Assembly: GCF_026230105.1 (NCBI RefSeq) | Contig: NC_079475.1 | Span: 14,834,125-14,898,124 of the forward strand | Direction of reading: 5' to 3' | Length of the DNA: 64,000 bases | Source of the DNA: Diorhabda sublineata | Taxonomy: Eukaryota > Arthropoda > Insecta > Coleoptera > Chrysomelidae | Made by a program: the position numbers and the translations under genes | Notes under the pieces: generated by a model | Databases searched by the model: none | What the model saw: only the letters and a program-made list of their open reading frames with translations | What the model was told of the DNA's origin: nothing | In this document: in pieces, positions 12,601 to 23,900 of the stretch | Numbering within the stretch: position 1 is the stretch's first letter | How the letters are laid out: every line of letters begins with the position of its first letter

Positions 12601-15600
12601 AATAAAATTAGCAAACGCTTCAATATGCTTGAACGAGAAACTCATACCTTCACAACAATAATCTATATTAGGATTTCCAAAATCATTAATACTTGGCTAT
12701 AGAAATAGACAACCTCCTAATATTATTTTCCAATTATATCACCTTAATAATTATAGTTTTTCTGTAGACAACCTCCTAATATTATTTTCCAATTATATCA
12801 CCTTAATAATTATAGTTTTTCTGTAGACAACCTCCTAATATTATTTTCCAATTATATCACCTTAATAATTATAGTTTTTCTGTAGATTTGTTAAATCTTC
12901 TTGATCGTTGTTAATTATACAAGATCAGTATTCATTAAAGTATATATATTTTTAGGCTACTCTATCTTACACGTTATTAAAAGCTATAACTGTTGGAAGT
13001 AGGGCAAGATTAGGTTGGTGGCAAGCCAGTTTACTTCTTAGCATTTCAGGATTTATTTTTGGTTGCCTGATACTTCTGAAAACGGAATTTGATATTGTAC
13101 ATTTACTGGATCATTACATTGTTGGAAACTTTATTCTCATCACATCTATTTTAGAAGTACTCACATTATTAACATTTTACGGTAAGTGAATGCCACTTTT
13201 TGTTTTTATCTAAAAATTTCCAGAAAACATTTAATATCTGGATAACGGTTTACATATAGGAAAATATACATGAATTTTTTACCCCTGAGTGCATTAAAAT
13301 AGAAAAAACCGGGTGGTTCTATTTAAAAAAATAAAGAAATATTTGATATTTATGAAGTTAAACTTTAAATACTTTTTATACACTTCCTGTATAAAATGAA
13401 AATTTTTTTAACATAGATTCAAATACGTCTGACCTTGCTAAAAGCAACCGAACAGAAACCATTTTCATATCTTTAAGGGTATCCTCGTAAAATAATAGTT
13501 TACGTAGATTTCAAAAATGTATTAATGTACAGGGTGTTCTATTTAAAATAACAAAGCTAGAACCGTAAGTCGGCCATCTTTGAGAATATTTTAGTTGAAA
13601 AGAATGTATCCGAAAACCCAAACGTAGAAATTTTCATGATTCTACTATAAGCATTTTACCATATACAGATAGTTTTAACTCGTCGTGGGATACCCTGTAT
13701 AATACGGCCCTAGTACAATTTTGACATTTTGGATTAAGTTTGGAAAACAAATTGTATATAAAAAATACGTCGAATGAATTTTTATAGGCACATTTACTTA
13801 TGCTGCATCTATTTCAACCAATATGTTTTTTACTTTCATGCGTTGAGACCAGCAATGACAAGTTTAAACCTGTTCCTAGGTACTTTTTGCCTATACGAGG
13901 GCTGCTACTTAAATTTTGAGATGTTGCAACACTGATATGAATATGTTAAATCTAACATCGCCATTTATAACGGTTTTCATACAAGGGCTATTTGAGTTAT
14001 TCATGAAATATTCTTCTTTGATGATGCTTTCCTATGACTTCGACGTGTATTAAGTCAAACAGTATGCCGATCAACTCGCTTCGACTTTTGGTATTGAAGC
14101 ACCATCTTAATCTACAGTTTTTCGCTGGTTTTCCGAATTCAATAGAGGTTTTCGCTACAGGATGAAGGTCGTCCAAAATGGGCTGTTGTATCAAAATAAT
14201 CGATGCTTTGTAAAGTGAAATTGCATTATCGTCGTGCGAAATACCATGAGATTGAAGCCTACTTGGGCATTAGTTCCACTCGTTTATATTCAATATTGCA
14301 TTAAACTTTGGCTGCCAAAAAGATTTGTTCGCGTTGTATACCGCATAATTTGACAATCGTTTAAAAAACATTAGTATGGATTGGTGCAAAGAAATGTTGA
14401 AAATATTAAATCGTGGTGTTTCAAAAAATCGTGACAGGTGATGAATCATCAACAACTATCGACTGTATGGGTCTATCAAGTCGAGCCAAATCCAACAAAA
14501 GTTGTTCGCGCACGTAGCAATTCAAAGCAAATGGTCGCCTGTTTTCTCGAAATAAATGGACGTGTGGCAACCGTTCCATTAGAGCAGTGGTCGGCAAACT
14601 TATTAGCCAAAGTGCCAAAATATGAATATTATAAGAATTTAAAAAAACAAGTGCCAAATTTGCTTGTGTAGTTAACTTCATTACACTAGATAAAACTAAA
14701 TTTAAGTTTGAGTAAGTCAGGTTTGTATGTTGTTGTTTTTAATGGCATGATTGCAAGTTCTCATCAATAAAACCATTTCTCAGTCTACTCTTGGTAATGT
14801 TTATGATTGAAAAATATTGTTCGCATGTATATGTGAAACCAAAAAGGGAAAGAACAGCAACCGTGAGCTTTTTCAGTTAATCGTAAGAGTCGGGAAGAAA
14901 AAGAGTCAAGCGTTGAAAATGATCATGTCTTTCTTTTCCAGGTCATTCAAAGCAAACCACTTGTGTTGTGAACTAAGATCACATTTTTTCTTCTCCAATA
15001 TTTCCACTTCAACTCAAAGACATTTGTATTTAGAGTGCCATATTTCTTTATTTGAAAATCCACCTGTCAATTTTGAAATAAGACAATTTTAACTCGGTTG
15101 TTGTAGCATTTAGAGTATTTTTTAACAATAGAGAAATTAGTTTCTTGGGGATTCTTCCGCATGGTCGAATAGTGAAACAATGCTTCTTTTCAAAATCCCG
15201 AACAAAATGAATAATTTCTTCTCGAATGTTATTACTTCTTCTAACATGGAAAAAATTAAGTTTCCTCTCCATACCTATCTTTTAACTTGAAGAAAAAATT
15301 AAGTATATTCTTGATTTATAGAGGAATTTTAATTTATCAAAATAAGATGTAATTTTGTAATCAGAAAGTTTTTTTCTATGAACAAATTATTGCATCTTAT
15401 GTAGATATTTGTACCACATCCACAACGTAGAACGGTCATTTCTAAATGGTACACCGTCATGAATTCATTGTTACTATCCTAGACAGTATCTAAAGGATAT
15501 TGGGTCACCTATTCATTTTCAATAAAATAATTCTTCTCCCGGATCTCCTTGGAAATAGAACAATATTTCTGATTTTAAGGAGGCCAACATAAATCAATGG

Positions 15601-18600
15601 AAGTAATTCAGGAAGTAACCTTCTTGAAATGCTTCCCACAATGGATTTATCGTTTTTATACAACACAGTTTTCTCAATTATTGGTTCAAATATTATGTAA
15701 TTTTTTTATTTCACTTTTTATATGATGATCCTTCTTCGCTTCTTGTTTATTCTTAAATTTAGATGAAGTTGCATTTTTATACTTCACCTTCATGACTAGT
15801 TAAGTATTGGTCTATCCCTTTGCAACCTAAAGATGATTTATTGCTAATAATTTTTACAAATATATACACTCCACTCCACACACTAATGTACCTGGCTTAT
15901 TCGAGTTTTTTCTTCAGTATCCATATGTTCATATCATTAATCCTACGCGTTTTTCTAATTGTCTTACGCATTGATTCTCCTTAACAACCGCCTCCAGAAA
16001 TCTTCTCCTCTAGTCTCATTTCAGCGATGCTCGTCATTGTCAATCTTATTAATGCCATACAAATTCTGACATTTTTGTTTGTGTGATGCTGATAACTTTT
16101 TTGGTCTGTTCTTAAAGATTAGCCTCTAGCCCCATATCCTATATTTGAACTATATTTGATCATTGTTCAATGATCTTATGGTCTATATCCAGCTTGCAGC
16201 GTATCAGTATGTTTGTTATTATGATGAATTAGATTGTTGTTAACCCCATATGAAGTGATTTGGCTACCCAATTGAATGTTTTTAGATTCTTAGTAAGCCG
16301 TTTTCGTTTTTGGTTACCAAGGTCGCATATTCAGTATAACGTAGGATCTTAATCTCTCTATCACTAGTTCCGGAGTCTTTCAGTACGTGTACTCCATCCC
16401 CTTTGATTCATCGATGTAACCCCCTTCTGCTTTTATTTTTTCGGTGTACAATTTTGTCATTCTCTGTGACAATTTCGACAAATAATTGTCGTTTATTGGT
16501 GCCATTCTACCTTTCCAATTCTTTCAAATATTATTTGCACAACTTCTAGTAATGCTTGGTATCATTGTCACATTATTACATTTTCCTTAAATATTTGGCT
16601 TCTTCATTCAAAATCCCTTCAATTTATATCATATCTCCAGTCGCCCTTCCAAAATATCGCCAAATTATCACCGAGCCTCCACCGTGTTCTTTTTTAAATC
16701 TGCACACAAACATTATTCTCTTACACTCAAAAATCTCAAACTTTGCACAACTTCGAGGAGTGCTTCGGAGAAATAATTGTAATTGAACGAAAGACAGAAT
16801 GGAATGAGTACATAAGTCGTATGGTTAACAATAGACTGGTCAAGATAGCGCAAGATAAATCCCCATTGGGCCGAAGGAGTACCGGCCGACCCAGAAAAAG
16901 GTGAAGCGACAACCTTGAAGCAGGATAGGAGGCAAGGATGTCGAAGATAAAACAGGCCTAATACACGGAAGAAGAAGAAAGATGCCTAGAAAGAAACCCT
17001 GGAAAGAATCTATCAGAACATATGTGACATATTGATTCACTCTGATAATCAAACAGCTATCAGAGTACTGAATTTCTCTGTAATCGACTCAAATATGACA
17101 AAGTTGTACCAAAGAAAGAATCTTAATTTCTCTTTCACTAGTTCCGAAGTTTTTCAGAAACATGTGCATCATCCCTATTCCTACCAGTATTGGTTCAGTA
17201 ACTTTATTATTAATTCCATGGTAATACACGTATTTGTGGAAAGATGTATAATTCATTGAGTCGAAAGCTCTTTCTAAGTTTACAAAACATGGTTTGTTAT
17301 ATTCCACAGATTGTTTTTCATCTCTCGAATAACAACAACAGCGTCGTGGCTTAATCTTCTGAATCAAATTATTAATTTTGTTATTATGATCTTGATGCTT
17401 GGTTTAAGTGTAGTATTGGCGTGATTAATTCCTCAAGAACTTTGCTACTGGAAATAACCTTACGTAATGAGTAAGTCTAGATGATACCATTCAGACGAGA
17501 ACTTTCCTATTTTTCAAATGCCTTAAAAGTGAACTTATTTTAATGATGCAGCTTCTTCGTGATCAATGTTTAATAAATCATTCTATTAAATAATAAACGT
17601 ATGTCAAACAAATAGGCATTTTATATGTTCTCCGACGTGTATATATTACATTAAGTGATATTATAACAAAAGTGTTGCTTCCATACAACAAATATTTTTT
17701 TACTTCTATCAATTCCGAAATCAACTTTCAAGTGTCAAATCGTAGGTACAATAATTATAACATTTTTTTATTTTTAGGGGCGGAGCGAATAAGATCGGAC
17801 TTTGAATTTATGCTCGGCCACATACTATCCCGTTTTTGGTTAATCTTATGGTGGATAAGCCCCATGGTGATGACAGGTTTATTTGCATGGGGCATGACTA
17901 CGTTACCTCTTGAAGGTATTTTTAAGGATGATGCTGTATGGGTTTATGGAATTGGATGGGGAGTGGTATTAACAGCTACACTATTAATATTTGTGATTGG
18001 AATCTACGTGGTATGTAAACAAGATGGATACACATTTATAGAGGTGAGTCATCGTCGCTTAAATATTATTCTTTTAGATTGCCCAAGATCTAAACTACAG
18101 TTTATCGAATAAGGATGATCACTTTCAGGTTTCCAACACACGATCAACGTTTTTTTTTCGAATTCCGCAATAATTTTCCATATTTCAGTGATCTCCAATG
18201 CCATTCTCCATTTTGGAGATGCTCATTACGTATAAGTTGTCTTTCATCCGCTTGATGTTTATTCAAAGGCTCAGAATTAATTTTTATTCAGCGTTTCTCA
18301 TTCGATTCCATTTTTTCCCAAATCGGGTTCCATGAGCTTAGCACGTAAACAGTGTCAGTTAAAGCATTGAATCATTGTGTATTTTTTTTAAAGATGCGGA
18401 ATCCAAGTAATGGAGAGCTGATGGATATGTGGAACATCCATAGCATACCCACTAAAACTCCAACTTCTATCATCTTCGTCTAACCAGGAACTACTGTGAT
18501 ATTACTTCTGGTTGATCGATCTGTCCGTGTTTGTGGACGTTATTATCAGAGTTAATGCCGCCAACAGTTTTCTTACTTCCTCTCTCAAACACCTCCAGAG

Positions 18601-19779
18601 GCTACACACGAAGAATGTGTGTTCGACATCATCTGAGTCGAGTTCACAATACTTACACTAAAGTGTTTGTACTTTCTTCATTTTATGTCGGAAGTTCATG
18701 TCCGAACTTCCTTAATTGTTTATTACTAAAATCATATATCCAGTTGATTTTTATGCAGGTGTAGTCTATGTTTGGTTTTTACTAAGTCTGATGTAAATTA
18801 TTCATTTCATCAAGTTTTTACTCGTCGCACCCATACAATATAAACACGCACTCGTATAAATTAAACACTTTCATTTGTGATTTGTAAGATACCTTTTCGA
18901 CCTTTGCTTGACTATATGAAAGAGAAATTTGTTAAATTTTATTCATTATTTTGACATTTAATGAATGGATTATGGAGTGGGTAAAAACTTTTGACGGTTA
19001 GTGTAGTTCTTTGAAAGAGGGAAAATCCAACTTCCTTAAAACTTGCACATATTATCAGAGCTCTAGAACTGCAGATGTTAAAAACAGAGGTCACAATAGA
19101 TCCTCCAGAAATTGTTTCCTATGACCGCCAATGTCAAAAAAAAGGTTTCTTTTCCTAAATGTGTTATCTGTTTTTATTTTTGATGAAAAATTAACTGCCA
19201 AGAGATTTTTATGAAAATTAATAAGCATTAAATTGTATTTTTTAGAGATTTAAAACTTCTTTGAAACCGTCCAAGAATTGGGGACCGAAAGATCCAATAT
19301 CGAGACATAATTGGATCCAGTGGAATAGTAAAACTCAGTCCGGAGAAAGAGATTTTACTTTGAAAAGAAAAGGTACAAAGGACTATACGAAATCGATTAA
19401 AAGGAATAAAAAGTTGATGATTGCTGATAAAATAAATGAAAAAGGATTGTACACAGAAAATAAACAACAACAAATTATCGGGAAAAATAACATATACGCA
19501 GAATTGAATCAAGCTAGAAATGGCAAACCAATAGAAAATAGAAATGGACAATTCAAAGTGATTTCCCTTACAGATTCTTTAGATTCCTCTGCAACATATT
19601 ATACAGATAAAAGGATACCTAGGAATCCTTTGGCAAGGAGAGAATTTACAATAAATGGTGCCCAACCAGATGAATATGGAACCTTTAGAAAAGGTCCGTA
19701 TATTATACAAAATAATGTAGGTGTTGATCACGTTTGTCTTAGAAAATTGAGTGATAATGAAGATGCCACAGATTTATAG
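3474..19779 (+). CDS. SLC6-family (neurotransmitter:sodium symporter-like) transporter, 3' seven exons, 5'-partial
   Basis: Coding exons: 3474-3610, 6167-6326, 9836-9939, 11142-11376, 12956-13181, 17778-18043 and 19246-19779. All junctions are GT-AG and in frame, giving 553 residues and a TAG stop. The order of segments matches SLC6 carriers: EL2, TM4 (WFGIFAMILFVIWILSTI), TM5, an extracellular segment with DADWSLL, TM6 (TVGFGSF), TM7, EL4, TM8-TM12 and a basic tail starting with KPSKNWGPKDP. Members of this family are plasma-membrane Na+/Cl- coupled carriers of amino acids, amines or osmolytes. TM1-3 (about 200 residues) are absent and must lie upstream of the window. TM8 reads LAGLISMATLSY where transporters of this family usually carry an Asp/Ser sodium-site motif, and TM6 lacks the usual SLxxGxG pattern, so this is a divergent member and may not be a standard Na+ symporter. 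Substrate cannot be inferred. An ATTAAA at 19797 is a possible polyadenylation signal. Confidence 0.85.
3611..6166. other. Intron, 2.6 kb
   Basis: Apart from the imperfect direct repeat at 5284-5455, I see no gene, RNA or clear transposon in this intron. Short open stretches near 3860-4030 and 5640-5990 were not recognised. Confidence 0.6.
5284..5455. repeat. Imperfect direct repeat, offset about 103 bp
   Basis: GAAGTTTTA...GGTAATTGAACAA...CCGAACCTTG...ACATTACAA at 5284-5352 recurs as GAAGTTTTATGTGGCAATTG...CGAACCTTAAC...ACATTACAA at 5387-5455. Confidence 0.65.
6167..6326 (+). CDS. SLC6-like exon: TM5 and EL3
   Basis: Flanked by TTTTTAG and GTAAGT. It completes the Leu codon from the preceding exon, encodes TM5 (SLIMLFFPTVGCLIALLA) and the DADWSLLESPN segment, and ends in phase 0. 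Confidence 0.87.
6704..6981. mobile_element. MITE-like terminal-inverted-repeat element, about 278 bp
   Basis: The left end (6704 onward) contains ATGGTGGGTCCATACGATAC. The right end, read in reverse complement, contains TATGGTGGGTCCACACGATAC. The interior has several GTCTGTACAGA subterminal words in both orientations. No transposase is present. The TTA/TAA-like flank would fit a PIF/Harbinger-type element; that assignment is inference. Confidence 0.75.
7857..8035. other. GC-rich island with repeated GCCAGCG words
   Basis: Within AT-rich intron sequence this stretch has many copies of GCTGGC/GCCAGC, partly in inverted order (CAAGCCAGCGCTG, CCAACGCTGGCGAGCCAGCG), starting near CCTAGTTTACACGCTGG. 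It looks like the end of a non-autonomous DNA element, but a matching far end was not found. Confidence 0.35.
8400..9235 (-). pseudogene. Tc1-like transposase pseudogene
   Basis: Read on the minus strand the stretch gives, in order with frame breaks: RENVGAYG, the LGxxxSTIxD-like HTH region, RAPTPGKASKKR, a degenerate DE(S)RFGL-like region, then VMIWGRIDFQDWTKLIFING-like sequence, GANYPNF, GLARMISRYEP and a C-terminal SSMLDRVRDSP. The order and the V-M-x-WG-x-I motif are those of Tc1-type DDE transposases. Several stops and frameshifts make it inactive. Confidence 0.75.
9836..9939 (+). CDS. SLC6-like exon: TM6
   Basis: Flanked by TTTTAG and GTAAGT. It encodes VWYYAIVQVFFSSTVGFG and the loop to TM7 (IYNKVNPF). 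WYxAxxQxFFS is the family signature at TM6a. Confidence 0.88.
10268..10508. mobile_element. MITE-like element with about 35-bp terminal inverted repeats
   Basis: The left end starts ATTACATTACAAGG followed by GAAAGTTGAATTTTCGGC. The right end in reverse complement starts ATTACACTACAAGG followed by the same 18-base core. About 31 of 35 positions match. The interior repeats GACCGAGGTATGAA. No coding capacity. Confidence 0.8.
10556..10774 (-). pseudogene. Mariner transposase C-terminal fragment
   Basis: On the minus strand: FEFLPHAPYSPDLAPSDYFL, then FLSKCLGVQRFSNNKR and a few codons later YYKKGIEVI. HxPYSPDLAPSDYxLF is the hallmark of mariner transposases around the third catalytic Asp. Only this C-terminal piece remains. 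Confidence 0.85.
11142..11376 (+). CDS. SLC6-like exon: TM7, EL4 and TM8
   Basis: Flanked by CTTCAG and GTGAGT. It encodes TM7 (FGYCAINTIFGIGSTVIS), an EL4 with NHT and NVT sequons, and the first half of TM8 ending LAGLISM. Confidence 0.87.
12707..12883. repeat. Tandem repeat, 3 identical copies of 59 bp
   Basis: Unit boundaries are 12707-12765, 12766-12824 and 12825-12883. The unit starts AGACAACCTCCTAATATTA and ends TTTTTCTGT. The copies appear identical, so the expansion is recent. It lies in the intron before the TM8-10 exon, 72 bp upstream of it. Confidence 0.97.
12956..13181 (+). CDS. SLC6-like exon: rest of TM8, TM9 and TM10
   Basis: Flanked by ATTTTTAG and GTAAGT. It encodes ATLSYTLLKAITVGSRARLG followed by two hydrophobic helices and ends in phase 1. 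Confidence 0.87.
13300..13710. repeat. Dispersed GGGTGTTCTATTTAAA-type repeat fragments
   Basis: Words of the type CGGGTGGTTCTATTTAAAAA (13308) and CAGGGTGTTCTATTTAAAAT (13531) plus ATACCCTGTATAAT (13691, opposite orientation) resemble ends of small mariner-related non-autonomous elements. Boundaries are not resolved. Confidence 0.4.
13905..14670 (+). pseudogene. Mariner transposase pseudogene (SETMAR-like type)
   Basis: Across frames the stretch reads VFRWFSEFNRG, an SLQDEGRPK-like linker, EIEAYLGISSTRLYSILH-like HTH, IGAKKCxKY-like text, then an open frame at 14438-14671 with QQLSTVWVYQVEPNPTKVV and RARSNSKQMVACFLEING, VATVPLEQ. These are the mariner helix-turn-helix region and the segment after the first catalytic Asp. 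Frameshifts and stops are frequent, and the C-terminus is replaced by unrelated sequence after about 14600. Confidence 0.85.
14817..17777. other. Remainder of the TM10-TM11 intron
   Basis: Outside the mariner and LINE remnants this part of the intron shows no recognisable gene or RNA. Short open frames at 14817-15092 and 15048-15272 overlap on opposite strands and look fortuitous. Confidence 0.5.
16300..17380. pseudogene. RTE-like LINE fragments, both orientations
   Basis: Plus strand 16795-16925 reads EWNEYISRMVNNRLVKIAQD then KSPLGRRSTGRPRKR, the usual C-terminal tail of RTE-like reverse-transcriptase proteins in insects. Minus strand 17367-17089 reads KPCFVNLERAFDSMNY then GINNKVTEPILVGI, the reverse-transcriptase VDxxKAFD region. 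A second diverged copy of the latter lies at about 16340-16420 (shared TCACTAGTTCCGGAGT/TCACTAGTTCCGAAGT). All are inactive. Confidence 0.7.
17778..18043 (+). CDS. SLC6-like exon: TM11 and TM12
   Basis: Flanked by TTTTTAG and GTGAGT. It encodes GAERIRSDFEFMLGHI (matching the YGxxRxxxDIxxMxG segment after TM10), then the TM11 (ISPMVMTGLFAW) and TM12 helices. Confidence 0.88.
18044..19245. other. Intron before the terminal SLC6-like exon
   Basis: I see no gene, clear repeat or transposon in this 1.2-kb intron. Confidence 0.55.
19246..19779 (+). CDS. SLC6-like terminal exon: cytoplasmic tail
   Basis: The acceptor is TTTTTTAG. The first residues RFKTSLKPSKNWGPKDP match the conserved post-TM12 'KPSxxWGP' segment. 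The rest is a hydrophilic, Lys-rich, low-similarity tail of about 160 residues ending at TAG (19777-19779). The tail is long for the family. Confidence 0.85.
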   Translation, partial: RFKTSLKPSKNWGPKDPISRHNWIQWNSKTQSGERDFTLKRKGTKDYTKSIKRNKKLMIADKINEKGLYTENKQQQIIGKNNIYAELNQARNGKPIENRNGQFKVISLTDSLDSSATYYTDKRIPRNPLARREFTINGAQPDEYGTFRKGPYIIQNNVGVDHVCLRKLSDNEDATDL

Positions 19780-20743
19780 ATATATTTAACTTGTATATTA
19801 AATTTTTCTATTTTCGTGGTTATTTTATTTAATTACCTGAACTACCTGCCACGCAGAATTTTTTTTATTTTGCGCGGCAATGAATTGTTATGGACAAGCG
19901 TGACGCTTACCATCAGGCGAGCGATTTGTTCGTTCTCGTCATCTATTGTCCTAAACTTTTTTCTTGTGTTTTTACCCAAGAGGTAACCACACGAAGGCAA
20001 GATTTTGGTTTCTTTTTATTGCACTACCACTGAAGACTTTTAGTTTATCTTACGTCCTGAGAGGTGATGAGACATTATAGCTCATTTGATCGTCTTCAAA
20101 AGTGCGATTCTTGTGAGCCCTTCCATTTATTTAAAACTTTGATGGTACTAAGCACATTTTTAAAGTCTTATTTAGGATTAGATTTTAGTTCGCCACTGGT
20201 AGATGTAAACAGAAACATTCAACTCATTTCAGCACAAATTGATTGATTTAATATTCCCAATTATTAATAAAATACTCTGTATTATGCAGGACAAAGGTAG
20301 GGAGGACAATCTCGTATGGGGGCTTAGCTTAAAAACTGTCCGCTTGCAGACTGTAAATTATAATTCAAAATTTGACCAGAATGGCGCTCCTGTCGGACGA
20401 TATATCATATGAACTTAGTTATTTTAAATAGAGTGAAGTATGCAGTGTTAGAAAATTTAATATTTCAAATGACTACAGTCGTTCATTGAATATTGGTATA
20501 CAAAATTCAAACTATTCACGTAGTCCAAAATAATTTTGTAAATATAACCTAGAAAAGGTACTGTATTAAACCTGCATTTGCATCAAGTGAATTAATAAAA
20601 CGAATATTTTCTCTTTATTTCATTATAAAAAACAACAACGGCAGTATAAATAGGTAATACACAAATAGTAATGACATAATACATTCTTTATTACAATCTT
20701 TTTCGCCAATACCGAAATAAAACGCGTTTTTACACCTTAAACT
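19780..20743. other. Convergent spacer between the SLC6-like gene and NAXD
   Basis: Both genes end here. An ATTAAA lies at 19797 (plus). On the minus strand AATAAA occurs at 20679-20684, and one overlaps the NAXD stop. A LINE-tail-like patch lies at 19850-19975. The rest is AT-rich with no gene seen. Confidence 0.6.
19850..19975. repeat. Fragment resembling a LINE/SINE 3' end common in insects
   Basis: The words ACAAGCGTGACGCTTACCAT and CAGGCGAGCGATTTGTTCGT, then CATCTATTGTCC, follow a pattern (CACGCTTACCATCAGGxGA...GxTCGTxT) seen in very abundant lepidopteran and other insect repeats. The assignment is from remembered pattern only. Confidence 0.4.
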
Positions 20744-20937
20744 TTATTTTTGTTCATAAAAATCCTCAAATACCCCGTGAATTTCTTGAATCATATCACT
20801 AGTAGTCATACTTCTTCCGTGCTTGGTAAATGCTCTTGCATTACATTCTCTAGTCAGTCGCGCGGCTGCGTAGCAAGCAACTGCTGGTTCTTCTCCTTTT
20901 AAAACGGCCCAATGCAGAAAAGTTGCCAGAGAGCCAC
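20744..20937 (-). CDS. Naxd: NAXD exon 4: C-terminus and stop
   Basis: Acceptor ATTTCCAG. Encodes GSLATFLHWAV, AVACYAAARLTRECNARAF, then MTTSDMIQEIHGVF and EQK, TAA at 20744-20746. Confidence 0.95.
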
Positions 20938-23900
20938 CTGGAAATATAAACATCCTCAGATCATACATACTAGAAGAACCAATAAAAAAACGTGAGTAAT
21001 GTTTTCTACCAAATTTTCAAAATATACCAAATAGACTAAAAAACAGAAGAAATCGTTATATAATTGGAACACTGTTTATGTACTTAGAATGAGCAGTTGC
21101 TAAAACAGCAATTTTATTGCTTAAATCGTTCGCTAAAAATAACAATTACTACAACTATCGCACCAAAATTGATTGCTGTGAATAGGTACTACCAAAAATT
21201 AATGAAAAAAAGTTGTAACATCGAACTTGATTAAAATGAGCCTGAAGAGTGCTCAACAATATACAAACTAAATATTAGCCAATGTTCACAGTCAGGTAAT
21301 TCGAGCTTGACATTTATTTGGCCAGCACAACTGTCACTGAGCCTCTGAACTTAATTTAACTGTTGTCCAGCATCATCTGGTGAACTTATTTGATGATATC
21401 GCTGGTTGTCGAAATTTTTGGCAGTGGCTCGATACTGAATTTTTCCCATTTCCATAAAAATATTCAAACTCACGATTATCCCACAAATAAGTACTGATAT
21501 ATTTAAGTTCAGGTCGGAAACTTTTCAGGAAACCCTCGTATATTTACAATCTTTATGTCTATTTCTCACCATTTTCGGCTAATGAACGGAATGAATCCCG
21601 ATTTATCAACAGACAAAATGTGCACGTATATAACAAAACATATTTTGAATTGTGCTAAATGTAAGAAGTAATTTCAGCTTCTTCTGGATAAACTGCGTCA
21701 GAAAGTGTCCGCAACTAATTCACAGCTCATAGGGAATTCTTGTGTAAAATTGGTCGTCGTCGAACATAATGTGTAAAACTACGAACTCGTCCACTGACAT
21801 AGACCATGAAACCAATCCGTTCCAAAATGTTATAAAAGCTAAAGTTTGGCGGATCCCTCGTCTATTTACGTGAGGTTTTTTTATATGCCAGCAATTCTTC
21901 ATATTGTTTTTTTTAATTGTTTTCATATTATGTGACCTTTTTTTATAGAAACAAAGAAGGCCTTTTTGTTTATTTACATCCTAGAATTCGAATTATATAA
22001 TAGACACTAGTTTATCAGCCAATAGTCAGTAAATAATCCGATGTAGTGAACACATCAGAATAGTAAAAAGAGAACGATGTATTCAAGTCTTAGGGTCTAG
22101 TTTAGTAAATAGTTTGATCAGTGGATAATTTGAGTGAATAGTTTAGTCAGTGGATAATTTAGTGAATAGTTTAGTGTTTAGTACATAGTTGAGTATATTT
22201 AGTGTTAGTGTATAAATTAAGTAGGTAAGCAACATTGTGTGTATTATAAATTAACTCCACTGTTAAAAATATTGAATAAATAAGAAAAACATTAAAATTT
22301 TATAGAAATAAATATCGGCAGCTTTACTTTAATTTCAGTTCATACTATTCCTTATGTATTAAAATGAAATTCCAAATAGATATTTCTATGAATGATTTAT
22401 TTACCTAAAAGGTCGCCTTGACCACCACAACGTCTCGGTGAACCGCCTCCAGTTACTTTAATTATTTTTCCATTGGTGATTATTTCGTCTTCGCGATCCT
22501 TACACAAAATTATTATATTTGGTCCTAATTTTTTCAAATAGTTTTCAGATCTCTCCAATTTTGTGCCATCTGTACATCCTCCTAGAAGTCTATTAAATTC
22601 CATGACGTTGGGTGTCAACACAACTGGAGCTGGGTAGTTTACCAAGATTTCGGGTTTAAGGGCAATCAGAAACAATCCATCAGCGTCGATCACCTGGAAG
22701 ATAGAAAACAACATTTAACGAGAGATAATTTATTTACCGCCAAGGCTTAAATTTGTATTAATGGAATACCTATATTCAATTTTTTGGAGAAAATAGAATA
22801 TATGTATAATTTAAAAGATATTTGAAAAATTAATCTTGGTCAAAAAATGTAATTATATCGCCAAAATTTTCGTTCAATGATTTTCAATGACTTGAGAGAC
22901 GTTGTATAAACCAATAGCAGTGTACCATATCACCTCGCTTTGAAAGCAGTTCTAGGTAATGTACTGTTACGAACTCATCCACGATATGGATCGTGAAGCC
23001 GATCCTGTTCAGTGATAATTTAAAAGTATAAAGTTTGGCGAATGCGACAGGTTTTTATCACGAGGTGATTTGTTTATATTGTTTTTTAACCAATTTCTAG
23101 GAAGACCATTATTTATCTGTTTGTTTACATTGTAGAATTATTGGAGAAATCCCTTTCTAGTATAAATATGTGCTTGTTTAGCAGCAAAAGTCCGTATATC
23201 ATTTATGAATTTGAATGAATTATATAAGAACTGAATTTTTAATAATATAAGTTGTGATAAGATATTAATTATAGCTTAGTGTAAGTGATAATTAGAAATA
23301 GTTTATATAAATACGAAAAACATTATAGTATCTTGTTGATGAATAGATGAAAACTCAACAATAACTTTAAAAAAGTGGACATGCAAAATTGGAGTGTAAA
23401 AAGATGAAGTGAAAGATACAATGGTTGCTCAATTTTTGATAACTATATAAAGAAAAATATTTGAATGAGAATTTTGATAATTTATAATTTGAAACAACCA
23501 TCCATAACAAAATCCCAAAAATATATAGTCGACCATATATACTGAGTGGGAAAAATTGTAAACTAGTTATATACCTTCCCATGTAACCTCAACCAATGTG
23601 AGCTAAGATGGGCGAAATCTCAGCATAACATGATCTTCAGATTTTTAATGAAAAACAGTGGCAAAATAACGAGAGAAAACCACATTCTTTATGTCCAGAA
23701 TTATGTATGTGTTAAAAGCTAAAACACTAAAGATATACATACAGCCGGTGCTCTAAATATTTGTATTTAGCATGGTAACAGTGGAGCACATTATCAATTC
23801 AGTAATCAAAATTGTTCGCAGCTTCTCAATCTCAAATTATACATTTGTTCTGAAGTTTCAAAATACCTATTAACAAATTAAACTTATTACGTTTCCACTA

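Noticed and set aside
19228..19551. Minus-strand frame opposite the SLC6-like terminal exon
   Set aside because: Antisense shadow; the sense frame carries the conserved KPSKNWGP segment.
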